From Cognatishimia maritima (GTDB taxonomy: Bacteria > Pseudomonadota > Alphaproteobacteria > Rhodobacterales > Rhodobacteraceae): a stretch of DNA of 64,000 nucleotides. Where the stretch lies: contig NZ_FQWM01000001.1 of the NCBI RefSeq assembly GCF_900129685.1, forward strand, positions 372,001 through 436,000. Reading direction: 5' to 3'. Of this stretch, positions 56,523-64,000 are shown in pieces (positions within the stretch are counted from its first letter, which is position 1; each line of letters begins with the position of its first letter). The notes below the pieces were generated by a model. It saw nothing but the letters and a program-made list of their open reading frames with translations, ran no database searches and had not been told where the DNA came from. The translations under genes and the position numbers were made by a program.

Positions 56523-57047
56523 ATGTCGGGAGAGGCCATTCCTTTCCCGGACCTTAACGCTGATTGCACCAAATGTGCCGCGCTTTGTTGCGCGGCATAC
56601 CCATTTGACGCCGACGAATACTTCGCGATCAGCAAGCCGGTCGACACCCCCTGCCCCAATCTGTCAGACTCTTGCTTTGATTGCACAATTCACGCCGATC
56701 TCAAAAAGCGCGGCTTTGGTGGATGTATCACCTACTCCTGCGCCGGTGCGGGGCAGCGCGTGACGCAAGAGCTGTTTGATGGTGAAACCTGGCGGGATGA
56801 CCCCGACCTATTGACCCACATGACCTATGCGCTGCGTGTCTTGCGGCCGATCCACGAAGCATTGTTGCTGCTGCAAGAGGCCGAGCGCCTGCCCATACCC
56901 AATTCTGCAAAGACACAGACCCGCGCCTTGATGGCGGCGCTCTGTCCTGATGCGCCCACATCCGTGCACGATTTCGAAGAACCCGAGGTGCAAGAAGCGC
57001 TGGCCGAAGTGCCCGCCTACCTGCAATCCTTGGCGCCTTTCGTCTAA
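56523..57047 (+). CDS. YkgJ-like cysteine-cluster protein
   Basis: This 174-residue protein has an N-terminal CTKCAALCC (CxxCxxxCC) followed by further cysteines at CPNL, CFDC, CITYSC. This pattern belongs to the YkgJ-type zinc- or iron-chelating family of unknown function. The rest is helical. It begins right after purL and may be co-transcribed with it. Confidence 0.7.
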   Translation: MSGEAIPFPDLNADCTKCAALCCAAYPFDADEYFAISKPVDTPCPNLSDSCFDCTIHADLKKRGFGGCITYSCAGAGQRVTQELFDGETWRDDPDLLTHMTYALRVLRPIHEALLLLQEAERLPIPNSAKTQTRALMAALCPDAPTSVHDFEEPEVQEALAEVPAYLQSLAPFV

Positions 57048-57109
57048 TCGCGCTTGCAGCCCCTTGGGGCGCACCCTAAGTTAAGCGCAAAGACTAATGA
57101 GGAACATTC

Positions 57110-57340
57110 ATGGCCATTCAAGCCTCTGACATCGAAGCCCTGATCCGCGCGGGTTTCCCAGACGCCAAAATCACCGTTATGGGCGATGACGGGCAGCATT
57201 TCGCGGCAGAAGTTGTGGACGCAAGCTTTAAGGGCATGTCCCGCGTTGCCCAACAGCGCGCCGTGAATGCCACCGTCAAATCCGCCATCGACAGCGGACA
57301 ACTACATGCCTTGGCGCTGACCACCAAGGCCCCCGACTAA
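57110..57340 (+). CDS. BolA-family protein
   Basis: This 76-residue BolA fold has the conserved [21 protein letters not shown] and the C-terminal [10 protein letters not shown]. BolA proteins pair with CGFS glutaredoxins to bind a [2Fe-2S] cluster, and such a glutaredoxin follows 11 bases later. A GAGGA SD precedes the ATG. Confidence 0.93.
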   Translation: MAIQASDIEALIRAGFPDAKITVMGDDGQHFAAEVVDASFKGMSRVAQQRAVNATVKSAIDSGQLHALALTTKAPD

Positions 57341-57351
57341 AGGATCTAGAA

Positions 57352-57714
57352 ATGACCGACGCGAAAACCCGCATCGACGAAACCGTGAAATCAAATGACG
57401 TCGTGCTTTACATGAAGGGCACGAAAGAGATGCCGCAATGTGGCTTTTCCAGCCGCGTCGCGGGCGTGCTGAACTATATGGGTGTGGATTTCACCGATGT
57501 GAACGTTCTGGCCGACGAAGAGATCCGCCAGGGCATCAAAGAGTATTCTGATTGGCCGACCATCCCTCAGCTTTATGTCAAAGGTGAGTTTGTGGGTGGC
57601 TGCGATATCATCTCTGAGATGACACTGTCCGGAGAGATTGACACGCTGTTTGATGAAAACGGTGTTGGTTACAGCAAAGAGATGGCCGACAAAATCCGCG
57701 CGGCAAACGCGTAA
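57352..57714 (+). CDS. grxD: Monothiol glutaredoxin Grx4 type
   Basis: This 120-residue glutaredoxin has the CGFS active site ([10 protein letters not shown]), KGTKEMP, and GGCDIISEM for glutathione binding. It carries [2Fe-2S] clusters and partners the upstream BolA. Two palindromes follow its stop. Confidence 0.95.
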   Translation: MTDAKTRIDETVKSNDVVLYMKGTKEMPQCGFSSRVAGVLNYMGVDFTDVNVLADEEIRQGIKEYSDWPTIPQLYVKGEFVGGCDIISEMTLSGEIDTLFDENGVGYSKEMADKIRAANA

Positions 57715-57721
57715 ATATAAA

Positions 57722-57782
57722 GCCGGGCTGAAGCCCGGCCTACAATCGCCATCATGCGTAAGCCGGGCTGCAGCCCGGCTTA
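57722..57782. repeat. Tandem GCCGGGCT palindromes after grxD
   Basis: GCCGGGCT-GA-AGCCCGGC (57722-57739) is followed by a perfect 24-bp palindrome at 57759-57782 (TAAGCCGGGCTG and its complement). A/T-rich flanks on both sides allow bidirectional termination between grxD and zapA. Confidence 0.85.
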
Positions 57783-57798
57783 TTTATGTGTGATGGCC

Positions 57799-58194
57799 TT
57801 AGCGAGCCGCCTTTTCTTCTATCTCGCTGGCCAATGATTCTGCCCGCGCCGTCATTTCTGCAAGGCTTTCGGTCAAGCGCGCCGGCACCACGGGCACTTC
57901 GATACGTTCGGGCATCGGCAATGGCGTGTTCTTCAGGCTTTCGATTTCCTCGGCCTGCTCGGCAATCTTGGCTTCCAATTCGCGCATTTTGTCATCCATG
58001 CCCGCCGACTTATCAGCCAACATCAGCCCGGCCATCAACAGCATTCGCGCCTCTGGAATCCGGCCGATCTGACTGGTCAGCACGCGCGCTTCGTCATCGA
58101 GCATCTTGGCGGCGGATTGCAGGAAATGCTGCTCGCCTTCTTGGCAGGCCACTTCGAATGTGCGGCCACCGATGGTGATATCAACCTCTGGCAT
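57799..58194 (-). CDS. zapA: Cell division protein ZapA
   Basis: This 131-residue protein has a ZapA N-terminal head (VDITIGGRTFEVACQEGEQ) and a coiled coil with AKMLDDEARVLTSQIGRI. It stabilises the FtsZ ring. Its ATG overlaps the upstream gene's stop as TAATG. Confidence 0.92.
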   Translation of the reverse strand: MPEVDITIGGRTFEVACQEGEQHFLQSAAKMLDDEARVLTSQIGRIPEARMLLMAGLMLADKSAGMDDKMRELEAKIAEQAEEIESLKNTPLPMPERIEVPVVPARLTESLAEMTARAESLASEIEEKAAR

Positions 58195-58781
58195 TACTGC
58201 ACCTCCTCGTCTTCGTGTTCTGTCTGGCTATCCTTTTCGGGATCACCCAGCAAAGGCTGCAGAGTTTTCAGGATCACATCGGTTTCAGCACGTTCAAGTT
58301 CGTGTTCAGCCTGCAGGGCTTCAAGTTCGGCCGCCAGCGATTGGTTGATGGCCTCTGGGTCGGATAGTTTTGCCGTTGCCGCCTGACGCATCGCGGCCGC
58401 GCTGCTGCGCATCAGTTTGGTGGTCCGGCGCATGCGCACAAGGCGGCTGTTTAGGCCTTCCCACGCGTCACGCTCTGCCGCATGGGCGGCACGCAGGGTT
58501 TCCAATTCCTCGGCATGGGCCTTTTTCAGGGCCTCAACCTCTGCCTTATCCGCTGCGCTGTTGTTTGCGGCAGCGGCACCGGACAGGGTTTGAATTTGGT
58601 CTTCCAGCAAGGCCCGCGCGCTGCGCTCCGCCTCTAGCTCCGACTCCAATTCCTCTACCCGGTCGGCCAGCGCCTCATCCGTTTCCGCACCTTGGTCGCC
58701 CGCAACAACGGCATCCATCCCACGTGCAATCCGGTCCAGCGCGGCTGACAATCTGTTTTCTAGATCTGCAATCTCACTCAT
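58194..58781 (-). CDS. Coiled-coil protein upstream of zapA
   Basis: The ATG at 58781 (MSEIADLENRLSAALDRI) follows AAAGGA. The protein (195 residues) is almost all helical: an N-terminal coiled coil, a long EALEELESELEAERSARALLE-like heptad region split over two segments, and an acidic tail. It is coupled to zapA (TAATG), so a role in division is inferred. No family name is certain. Confidence 0.75.
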   Translation of the reverse strand: MSEIADLENRLSAALDRIARGMDAVVAGDQGAETDEALADRVEELESELEAERSARALLEDQIQTLSGAAAANNSAADKAEVEALKKAHAEELETLRAAHAAERDAWEGLNSRLVRMRRTTKLMRSSAAAMRQAATAKLSDPEAINQSLAAELEALQAEHELERAETDVILKTLQPLLGDPEKDSQTEHEDEEVQ

Positions 58782-59001
58782 CACCACCGTCCTTTCAGTC
58801 CCCCATGGCGCAATCCCTAGCCCCGAATCGCGTATTGGGCTGCTTTTCAGCAAGTTTACCCAATGGGTTCGGAAATTGCGCCCCCTTTCATTTCAAAGAC
58901 TTGCAGCCTGCGCTTAATCCTGCCAGCAACCCGTGTCTTGATCTTGTCAGACAGCCTGCTATTGAGCGTCTGACCCAACGAATGAACAAAGGACGTTGCC
59001 T

Positions 59002-61017
59002 GTGGACATCGCCGCATTGAAAGCCAAAAATCCCGATCATTGGATGAAGGCCACCGCCATCCGCGCCCTCGCGCTTGACGCCGTTGCTGCGGCCAATTCG
59101 GGCCATTCTGGCATGCCCATCGGCATGGCCGACGTGGCAACCGTGCTGTTTGAAAAGCACCTGAAATTCGACGCGGCCAACCCACAATGGCCAGACCGCG
59201 ACCGTTTTATTCTGTCTGCGGGCCACGGCTCTATGTTGATCTACGCCCTGCTTTACCTGTCGGGTGACAAGCAGGTGACGCTGGATCAGATCAAGAACTT
59301 CCGCCAGCTGGGCGCATTGACCGCAGGCCACCCGGAAAACTTCCTGATCGACGCGGTGGAAACCACCACAGGCCCGTTGGGCCAAGGGATTGCAAACTCT
59401 GTCGGTTTCGCGATTGCCGAAGAAATCCAGCGCGCCACCTACGGCAAGAAACTTGTCGATCACAACACCTATGTGATCGCAGGCGACGGCTGTTTGATGG
59501 AAGGTCTGTCACAGGAAGCCATCGGCATCGCCGGCCGGCATTCGCTGGGCAACCTGATTGTCTTCTGGGATAACAACAACATCACCATCGACGGCACGGT
59601 GGACCTGTCCGACCGCACGAACCAAATCCAGCGCTTCAAAGCCTCTGGCTGGCACGTGCAAGAGATCGACGGTCACGATCCAGACGCCATCGATGCTGCG
59701 ATCACGGCCGCGAAGAAAACCAAAAAGCCGTCCATGATCGCTTGCAAAACCCATATCGCATTGGGTCACGCGGCGCAGGATACCTCCAAAGGCCACGGTG
59801 CATTGACAGACGCCGATCAGCTGAAAGCCGCCAAGGACACTTGGGGTTGGAATTACGGTTCCTTTGAAATCCCGGCAGACATCAAGTCTCAATGGGAGGC
59901 GATTGGCGCTCGCGGTGCGTCAGAACGCGAAGCGTGGGAGGCCCGTTTTGCAGAAGCCTCTGCGCAGAAGCAGGCGAAATTCAACCGCGCCTATGCACTG
60001 GAAGCGCCTAAGAAGCTGTCAGCCGCCATTAAAGCGCTGAAAAAGCAAGTTTCTGAAGAGCAGCCAAAGGTTGCGACCCGGAAGTCATCCGAGATGGCTT
60101 TGTCTGTTGTGAACAGCGTCTTCCACGAAACCGTGGGCGGCTCTGCTGACCTGACCGGGTCCAACAACACCAAGACCGATGATCTTGGCATGTTTGACAC
60201 CAACAACCGCAAGGGTCGTTACATCTACTGGGGCATCCGCGAACACGGTATGGCCGCAGCAATGAACGGTATGAACCTGCACGGCGGTATGCGCGCCTAT
60301 GGTGGGACATTCATGGCCTTCACCGACTACGCGCGCCCCGCGATGCGTCTGGCGGCCCTGATGAAGATCCCAACCGTTTTCGTGATGACCCATGACTCCA
60401 TCGGTGTCGGCGAAGATGGCCCAACCCACCAGCCGGTGGAACACGTCGCGATCTCTCGTTCTACCCCGAACACCTATGTGTTCCGCCCAGCCGACACCGT
60501 GGAAACGGCGGAGGCCTGGGAAATCGCCGTGACCTCCACGTCAACACCGTCTGTCATGGCGCTGACCCGTCAGGGTCTGCCAACCGTGCGAACCGAACAC
60601 AAGCTGAAGAACCTGACCGAACAAGGCGCTTACGTGCTGGCAGAGGCTGAAGGCAAACGCCAAGCGATCCTGATTGCCACCGGCTCTGAGGTCGAGGTGG
60701 CCCTGAAAGCCCGCGACTTGCTGCAGGCCGATGGCATCGGCACTCGCGTGGTTTCCATGCCCTGTATGGAACTATTCGCAGAACAAGACGAAAGCTATCG
60801 CCGCAAAGTGCTGCCAGCGGGCCCTGTACGTGTCGGTGTCGAGGCTGGCGTGCGCCAAGGCTGGGATCAGTGGCTGCTGGGTGAACGCGGTAAGTTTGGC
60901 AAAGCGGATTTCGTCGGCATGGACAGCTTCGGCGCGTCGGCCCCTGCGGGCGAACTTTTTAAAAAGTTCGGCATCACGGCAGAGAACGTTGCCGAGAAAG
61001 TCAAAGCGCTGCTCTGA
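59002..61017 (+). CDS. tkt: Transketolase
   Basis: The GTG at 59002 ([11 protein letters not shown]) lies 8 bases after AAAGGA and is preferred to TTG 58996, which is too close. The protein (671 residues) has the TPP motif [27 protein letters not shown] and the middle pyrimidine domain [11 protein letters not shown]. It links the pentose phosphate and Calvin/Entner-Doudoroff carbon. A terminator follows. Confidence 0.95.
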   Translation: MDIAALKAKNPDHWMKATAIRALALDAVAAANSGHSGMPIGMADVATVLFEKHLKFDAANPQWPDRDRFILSAGHGSMLIYALLYLSGDKQVTLDQIKNFRQLGALTAGHPENFLIDAVETTTGPLGQGIANSVGFAIAEEIQRATYGKKLVDHNTYVIAGDGCLMEGLSQEAIGIAGRHSLGNLIVFWDNNNITIDGTVDLSDRTNQIQRFKASGWHVQEIDGHDPDAIDAAITAAKKTKKPSMIACKTHIALGHAAQDTSKGHGALTDADQLKAAKDTWGWNYGSFEIPADIKSQWEAIGARGASEREAWEARFAEASAQKQAKFNRAYALEAPKKLSAAIKALKKQVSEEQPKVATRKSSEMALSVVNSVFHETVGGSADLTGSNNTKTDDLGMFDTNNRKGRYIYWGIREHGMAAAMNGMNLHGGMRAYGGTFMAFTDYARPAMRLAALMKIPTVFVMTHDSIGVGEDGPTHQPVEHVAISRSTPNTYVFRPADTVETAEAWEIAVTSTSTPSVMALTRQGLPTVRTEHKLKNLTEQGAYVLAEAEGKRQAILIATGSEVEVALKARDLLQADGIGTRVVSMPCMELFAEQDESYRRKVLPAGPVRVGVEAGVRQGWDQWLLGERGKFGKADFVGMDSFGASAPAGELFKKFGITAENVAEKVKALL

Positions 61018-61039
61018 GCATCGCACCACACCAAAGACC

Positions 61040-61069
61040 AAGGGCGCCCCAATCGGAGCGCCCTTTTTT
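61040..61069. terminator. Intrinsic terminator after tkt
   Basis: AAGGGCGC (61040-61047) pairs with GCGCCCTT (61058-61065) around a 10-base loop, followed by six T. It also borders the end of the convergent DUF6500 gene (stop at 61068). Confidence 0.9.
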
Positions 61070-61286
61070 ATTGCCCTGATCTGACCATCTCTCTGATCTT
61101 CACAGCTTTTTCAAAATGATCCAATTCATGGATTTTGATCCACCATGTCGCAGCCGCAAAAAGCGCCTCGGGATCGTCATTTTTGTTTGCGAAAAATGCA
61201 TAGAAAGAAACACCAACCGTCTCTCCTTTCTTTGCTATTTTCTCATCACAAACCTGAATGATCTTTGCACGTAGTTCTTCTCGCAT
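61068..61286 (-). CDS. DUF6500-family small protein
   Basis: The ATG at 61286 (MREELRAKIIQVCDEKIAKK) follows AAGG and fits the family start; ATG 61301 and TTG 61310 lie upstream, within a dispersed repeat. The protein (72 residues) has GVSFYAFFANKNDDPEAL and ATWWIKIHELDHF. It has no known function. Its codons are A+T-rich compared with tkt. Confidence 0.75.
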   Translation of the reverse strand: MREELRAKIIQVCDEKIAKKGETVGVSFYAFFANKNDDPEALFAAATWWIKIHELDHFEKAVKIREMVRSGQ

Positions 61287-61297
61287 CTCAGCCTTGA

Positions 61298-61328
61298 TCA
61301 TCTTACTCAAAATACTCCCGCCGGTGGC
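61298..61328. repeat. Dispersed intergenic repeat, copy B
   Basis: TCATCTTACTCAAAATACTC plus CCGCCGGTGGCA matches copy A (33602-33634) at 28 of 32 positions. It overlaps the 5' region of the DUF6500 gene, whose upstream start candidates (TTG/ATG) lie inside it. Confidence 0.6.
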
Positions 61329-61349
61329 ATCTACCTTCTCAACAGGGTT

Positions 61350-62321
61350 TCAAGCTTTCTTTGGCCGAACCGCGTTCCAAGCTGGCACCAGGATCTTGGT
61401 CGCAACGGGGATAAGAACAAACCCCAACGCAAGGCCCAGTACGCCATCCATGGCGGCTTTGGCCGTCCATTCGACAAACCCTTCCCAAGCCGCAGGAACG
61501 GTATGCGCCACTGCATAGGCCCAATCGTGAATATGATGGCCGAGCCAAGAAAATCCCATTTCCTCAAGCCCATGTACGATGATGGACCCGCCGACCCAAA
61601 GCATGGCAGCAGTGCCCACAATGGTCAGCAGTTTCATAAAGCCAGGCATCGCCTTGACCAGGCCACGACCAAAGGCGCGACCAAATCTGGTGTGGCCTTT
61701 TTCGCTGAGCCAAAGCCCCACATCATCAGCTTTTACGATCAGCGCGACAGAGCCATAGACGGCAATCGTGATCGCGATGCCGACCACAGCCAAAGTCGCG
61801 GCTTCAAGCCAGAAATTGCTCTCCGGTATGGCGGCAAGTGCAATTGTCATAATTTCGGCAGACAGGATAAAATCCGTTTTGATGGCCCCGGCTGCTTTCT
61901 CTTCCTCCAGGTGGGCCGGGTCGCTCTGCATATCATCTTCTTTGAAAACGTGATGCCCAGCATCGCTGTGAAACAGCGCATGGGCGATTTTCTCGGCCCC
62001 TTCAAAACACAGATAGGCGCCGCCCAACATAAGCAGCGGTGGGATCATCCACGGGGCGAAATTCGCCAGCAAAAGCCCAATGGGCAGCAAGATCAGCAGC
62101 TTGTTTTTGAACGAACCCTTCGCAATGCGCCAGATGACTGGCAACTCCCGGCTCGCTTCAAACCCGTGCAGATATTTCGGAGTAACCGCCGCATCATCAA
62201 TCACGGCACCGGCGGCCTTGGCCCCGGCTTTGGCGGCATTGGCTGCGACATCGTCAATCGACGCGGCCGCCACTTTAGCGATCCCCGCGACATCGTCCAA
62301 AAGCGCTAAAAGTCCACTCAT
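61350..62321 (-). CDS. DUF808 (YedI-like) membrane protein
   Basis: The ATG at 62321 (MSGLLALLDDVAGIAKVAAAS) follows AAGGGG. The protein (323 residues) has several hydrophobic helices, the conserved DDVAANAAKAGAKAAGAVIDD N-terminus split over two parts, and GAYLCFEGAEKIAHALF. The family is conserved but uncharacterised; it is expected in the inner membrane. Confidence 0.88.
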   Translation of the reverse strand: MSGLLALLDDVAGIAKVAAASIDDVAANAAKAGAKAAGAVIDDAAVTPKYLHGFEASRELPVIWRIAKGSFKNKLLILLPIGLLLANFAPWMIPPLLMLGGAYLCFEGAEKIAHALFHSDAGHHVFKEDDMQSDPAHLEEEKAAGAIKTDFILSAEIMTIALAAIPESNFWLEAATLAVVGIAITIAVYGSVALIVKADDVGLWLSEKGHTRFGRAFGRGLVKAMPGFMKLLTIVGTAAMLWVGGSIIVHGLEEMGFSWLGHHIHDWAYAVAHTVPAAWEGFVEWTAKAAMDGVLGLALGFVLIPVATKILVPAWNAVRPKKA

Positions 62322-62465
62322 CACACACCCCTTTTTTGCCGCGCCGCGCGACTTCGCTCACTTTCTAAAGATAGCGGCTGTCAGTGCAATGCCAATGGCA
62401 TTTACGGAACATATAAATGAAACGCTCCGCCAGCGCCCAAGGTTCCAAACGAACGCCTTGGGGCA

Positions 62466-62957
62466 TTAGCCCAAGCGGTCGTCCAGCGCCTTTTTTACGT
62501 CTGGGGTTACAAATTTGCTGACGTCGCCGCCGAGGCGCGCGATTTCTTTTACCAGCTTGCTGGCAATTGCTTGATGTTCCAATTCAGCCATCAGAAAGAC
62601 TGTTTCAATGCTGTCATCCAGTGCACGGTTCATGCCAACCATCTGATATTCATATTCAAAATCGGTGACAGCACGCAGGCCGCGAATGATGATCTGCGCC
62701 CCGACATCCTTGGCGCAGTCAATCAGCAGGTTTTCGAATGGGTGTACGACAATTTCGACCCCGGTTTCTTTGGCCAGCTCGCCGCATTCCGCCTCGATCA
62801 TGGCGACGCGTTCCTCAAGCGAGAACATGGGGCCTTTGTCGCGGTTGATGGCGACGCCAATCACCAGACGATCGACCAGAACGGTCGCGCGGCGGATGAT
62901 GTCGATGTGCCCCAAGGTGATGGGGTCAAATGTCCCGGGATACAGACCGATGCGCAT
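62466..62957 (-). CDS. coaD: Phosphopantetheine adenylyltransferase
   Basis: The protein has 163 residues. It has the nucleotidyl-transferase motif GTFDPITLGHID and the family pattern IIRGLRAVTDFEYEYQM and SSKLV-equivalent AIASKLVKEIA. It makes dephospho-CoA, the fourth CoA step. It is probably monocistronic. Confidence 0.95.
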   Translation of the reverse strand: MRIGLYPGTFDPITLGHIDIIRRATVLVDRLVIGVAINRDKGPMFSLEERVAMIEAECGELAKETGVEIVVHPFENLLIDCAKDVGAQIIIRGLRAVTDFEYEYQMVGMNRALDDSIETVFLMAELEHQAIASKLVKEIARLGGDVSKFVTPDVKKALDDRLG

Positions 62958-63050
62958 TTATTCTCTCCCACTGTCCCTTTGGCCCGAGCACGCAACAATA
63001 TTGCGCCCGATATTGCAAGCGGTCTTTGACATTACCGGGTTCTTACGGGG

Positions 63051-63485
63051 TCAGTGTCCCATGATCATGCCCTCAAGGGCATCCTTCTCCATGGAGAGTT
63101 CTGAGAGCCGTGCCTTGACCACATCCCCCAGCGTGATCAAGCCAACCAGTTTGCCGCCCTCTACCACGGGCATGTGGCGGAAGCGCCCTTCGGTCATTTT
63201 TTCCAGCACGCCTACGGCGTCGTCTTTCAACTGGCAGGTCACCAATTCCTTGGTCATCAGGTCATCGACGCTATCGCTCATGCAGCTTGGCCCCCGAGAG
63301 CCAATTTCGCGCACGATGTCGCGTTCTGACAGAATGCCATCTGCCGTGGTTCCATCCGCCGAAACAACCACCGTCCCGATCCGGCGTTCAGCCAGAATCT
63401 TGGCTGCATCCTGTACCAAAGAGCCGGGCTTGACGGTAACAACCTCTGCGTCGCCCTTTTCCTTCAGAATTTGCTGCACCATCAT
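63051..63485 (-). CDS. CBS-domain pair protein
   Basis: The ATG at 63485 (MMVQQILKEKGDAEV) lies 9 bases after GGAGGT; the upstream frame is rejected. The protein (144 residues) has two CBS motifs (AAKILAERRIGTVVV and VLEKMTEGRFRHMPVVEGG), each of which may bind adenine nucleotides. Its partner is unknown. Confidence 0.87.
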   Translation of the reverse strand: MMVQQILKEKGDAEVVTVKPGSLVQDAAKILAERRIGTVVVSADGTTADGILSERDIVREIGSRGPSCMSDSVDDLMTKELVTCQLKDDAVGVLEKMTEGRFRHMPVVEGGKLVGLITLGDVVKARLSELSMEKDALEGMIMGH

Positions 63486-63560
63486 GTCGCGGGTACCTCC
63501 GAACGTTTCTTTCGTTTTAATCAGCGTCACCGCAAGAATCGATAAAGTCAAGCGATCACG

Positions 63561-64000
63561 TCAACTAAGTGCCTCTAGCCGCTGGACTTCTTTACGCATG
63601 CCTTCGGTCAGCGCTGCCGCAAAGCGATTGTGCCGCTCCAGGCGTTTGTCGTCTTCGTGGCGCAGCAGGTAAAACGACCGCAGCAAAGAAAACCGCTTGG
63701 GCAAAACGCGTGAAACGCCGGGCAAGGCGGGCAGCGAAAAGTCGTGCACAATGCCGATGCCCGCCCCCTGTCTGATCCAATGCGCCTGCACCGAGACCGA
63801 ATTTGACGCGAGTTGCGGTGCTTCGATCCCGATTTCGCCAAGGTAGTCGACCTCTTTGGAATAGATCATGTCGGGGATATAGCCGATGATGCGGTGGGGG
63901 CGCAGTTGCTCGACCGTTGTGATAGGGTCGTGGCGCGCCAGATAGCTATCGGCGGCGGCGATGCTTAGGCGATAGTCAGTGATCTTTTGCACCATCAAAC
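63561..64000 (-). CDS. LysR-family regulator, 5' end cut by window
   Basis: The frame is open to base 64000. The visible 145 residues are the C-terminal substrate-binding part of a LysR protein (YRLSIAAADSYLARHDPITT, QAHWIRQGAGIGIVHDF, LLRHEDDKRLERHNRFAAAL). The HTH lies outside the window. Regulated gene not seen. Confidence 0.82.
   Translation of the reverse strand, partial: LMVQKITDYRLSIAAADSYLARHDPITTVEQLRPHRIIGYIPDMIYSKEVDYLGEIGIEAPQLASNSVSVQAHWIRQGAGIGIVHDFSLPALPGVSRVLPKRFSLLRSFYLLRHEDDKRLERHNRFAAALTEGMRKEVQRLEALS

Noticed and set aside
57715-57798. 6S RNA next to zapA
   Set aside because: The gap is only 84 bases and is filled by two palindromes; no 6S-like bubble can fit.
1-64000. 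CRISPR arrays, insertion sequences, integrases or attachment sites
   Set aside because: No regularly spaced repeats, transposase motifs or tRNA-flanking direct repeats with integrase genes were seen.

Overview
The window is a gene-dense piece of an alphaproteobacterial chromosome, most likely Rhodobacterales (Roseobacter group). The evidence is: a GAAC-N7-GAAC LexA box and a TTAA-N7-TTAAC CtrA box (both alphaproteobacterial types), a class II B12-dependent ribonucleotide reductase, a gene-transfer-agent type endolysin/holin pair, the gene block trpG-trpD-ung-trpC-moaC-moeA-lexA followed by comEC, gltX and gltA, and many RhtB/LysE-type exporters and other families common in that group. I see no rRNA, insertion sequence, integrase or CRISPR array. 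The left edge cuts an NlpD-like gene and the right edge cuts a LysR-type regulator.

Layout. 0-3 kb: the tail of an NlpD/EnvC-like LytM protein converges on a tatABC-DUF815 operon (minus). 3-8.5 kb: a WYL-type regulator, a squalene/phytoene-synthase-family protein behind cimA, then cysS, which is preceded by a short Cys-rich leader ORF. 8.1-10.8 kb: a VOC protein divergent from soxR with a SoxR-type promoter between them, then a leader ORF, a 15-bp inverted repeat over the Shine-Dalgarno (SD) site, and an MttB-family methyltransferase. 11-15.6 kb: nrdJ with an upstream NrdR box, an orphan CtrA box and two identical tRNA-Pro(UGG) genes. 15.6-21.3 kb: DUF192, a double cold-shock protein, pdxH, fabI, two LysE exporters, gpt and an aminotransferase. 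21.3-28.6 kb: an ankyrin-cytochrome c fusion, ppiD, trpE, then three minus-strand genes. 28.7-39.4 kb: the trp/moa/lexA run, comEC, gltX and gltA. 39.4-46.3 kb (minus): a RidA protein, an enoyl-CoA hydratase, ccmH-ccmF, a holin/endolysin cassette, ccmE and argC. 46.3-51.6 kb (minus): murI, a PlsC acyltransferase and a fused indolepyruvate oxidoreductase, with a divergent LysR. 52.7-61 kb: DUF1349, a candidate terminated sRNA, DUF6151, purL, a Cys-cluster protein, bolA-grxD, zapA and tkt. 61-64 kb: DUF6500, DUF808, coaD, a CBS-pair protein and the cut LysR.

How it works together. The core content is housekeeping: amino-acid synthesis (cimA, trp, argC), cofactors (pdxH, moaC/moeA, coaD), nucleotides (nrdJ, purL, gpt), cytochrome c maturation, Tat export and translation (cysS, gltX). 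The most distinctive material is regulatory. It comprises two candidate leader-ORF control regions (before cysS and before the mttB-like gene), a MerR-style 19-bp-spacer promoter between soxR and the VOC gene, an NrdR box at nrdJ, an SOS box inside the lexA promoter, and a 35-codon ORF bridging trpD and ung. All positions were read by eye; no homology search or folding program was run.
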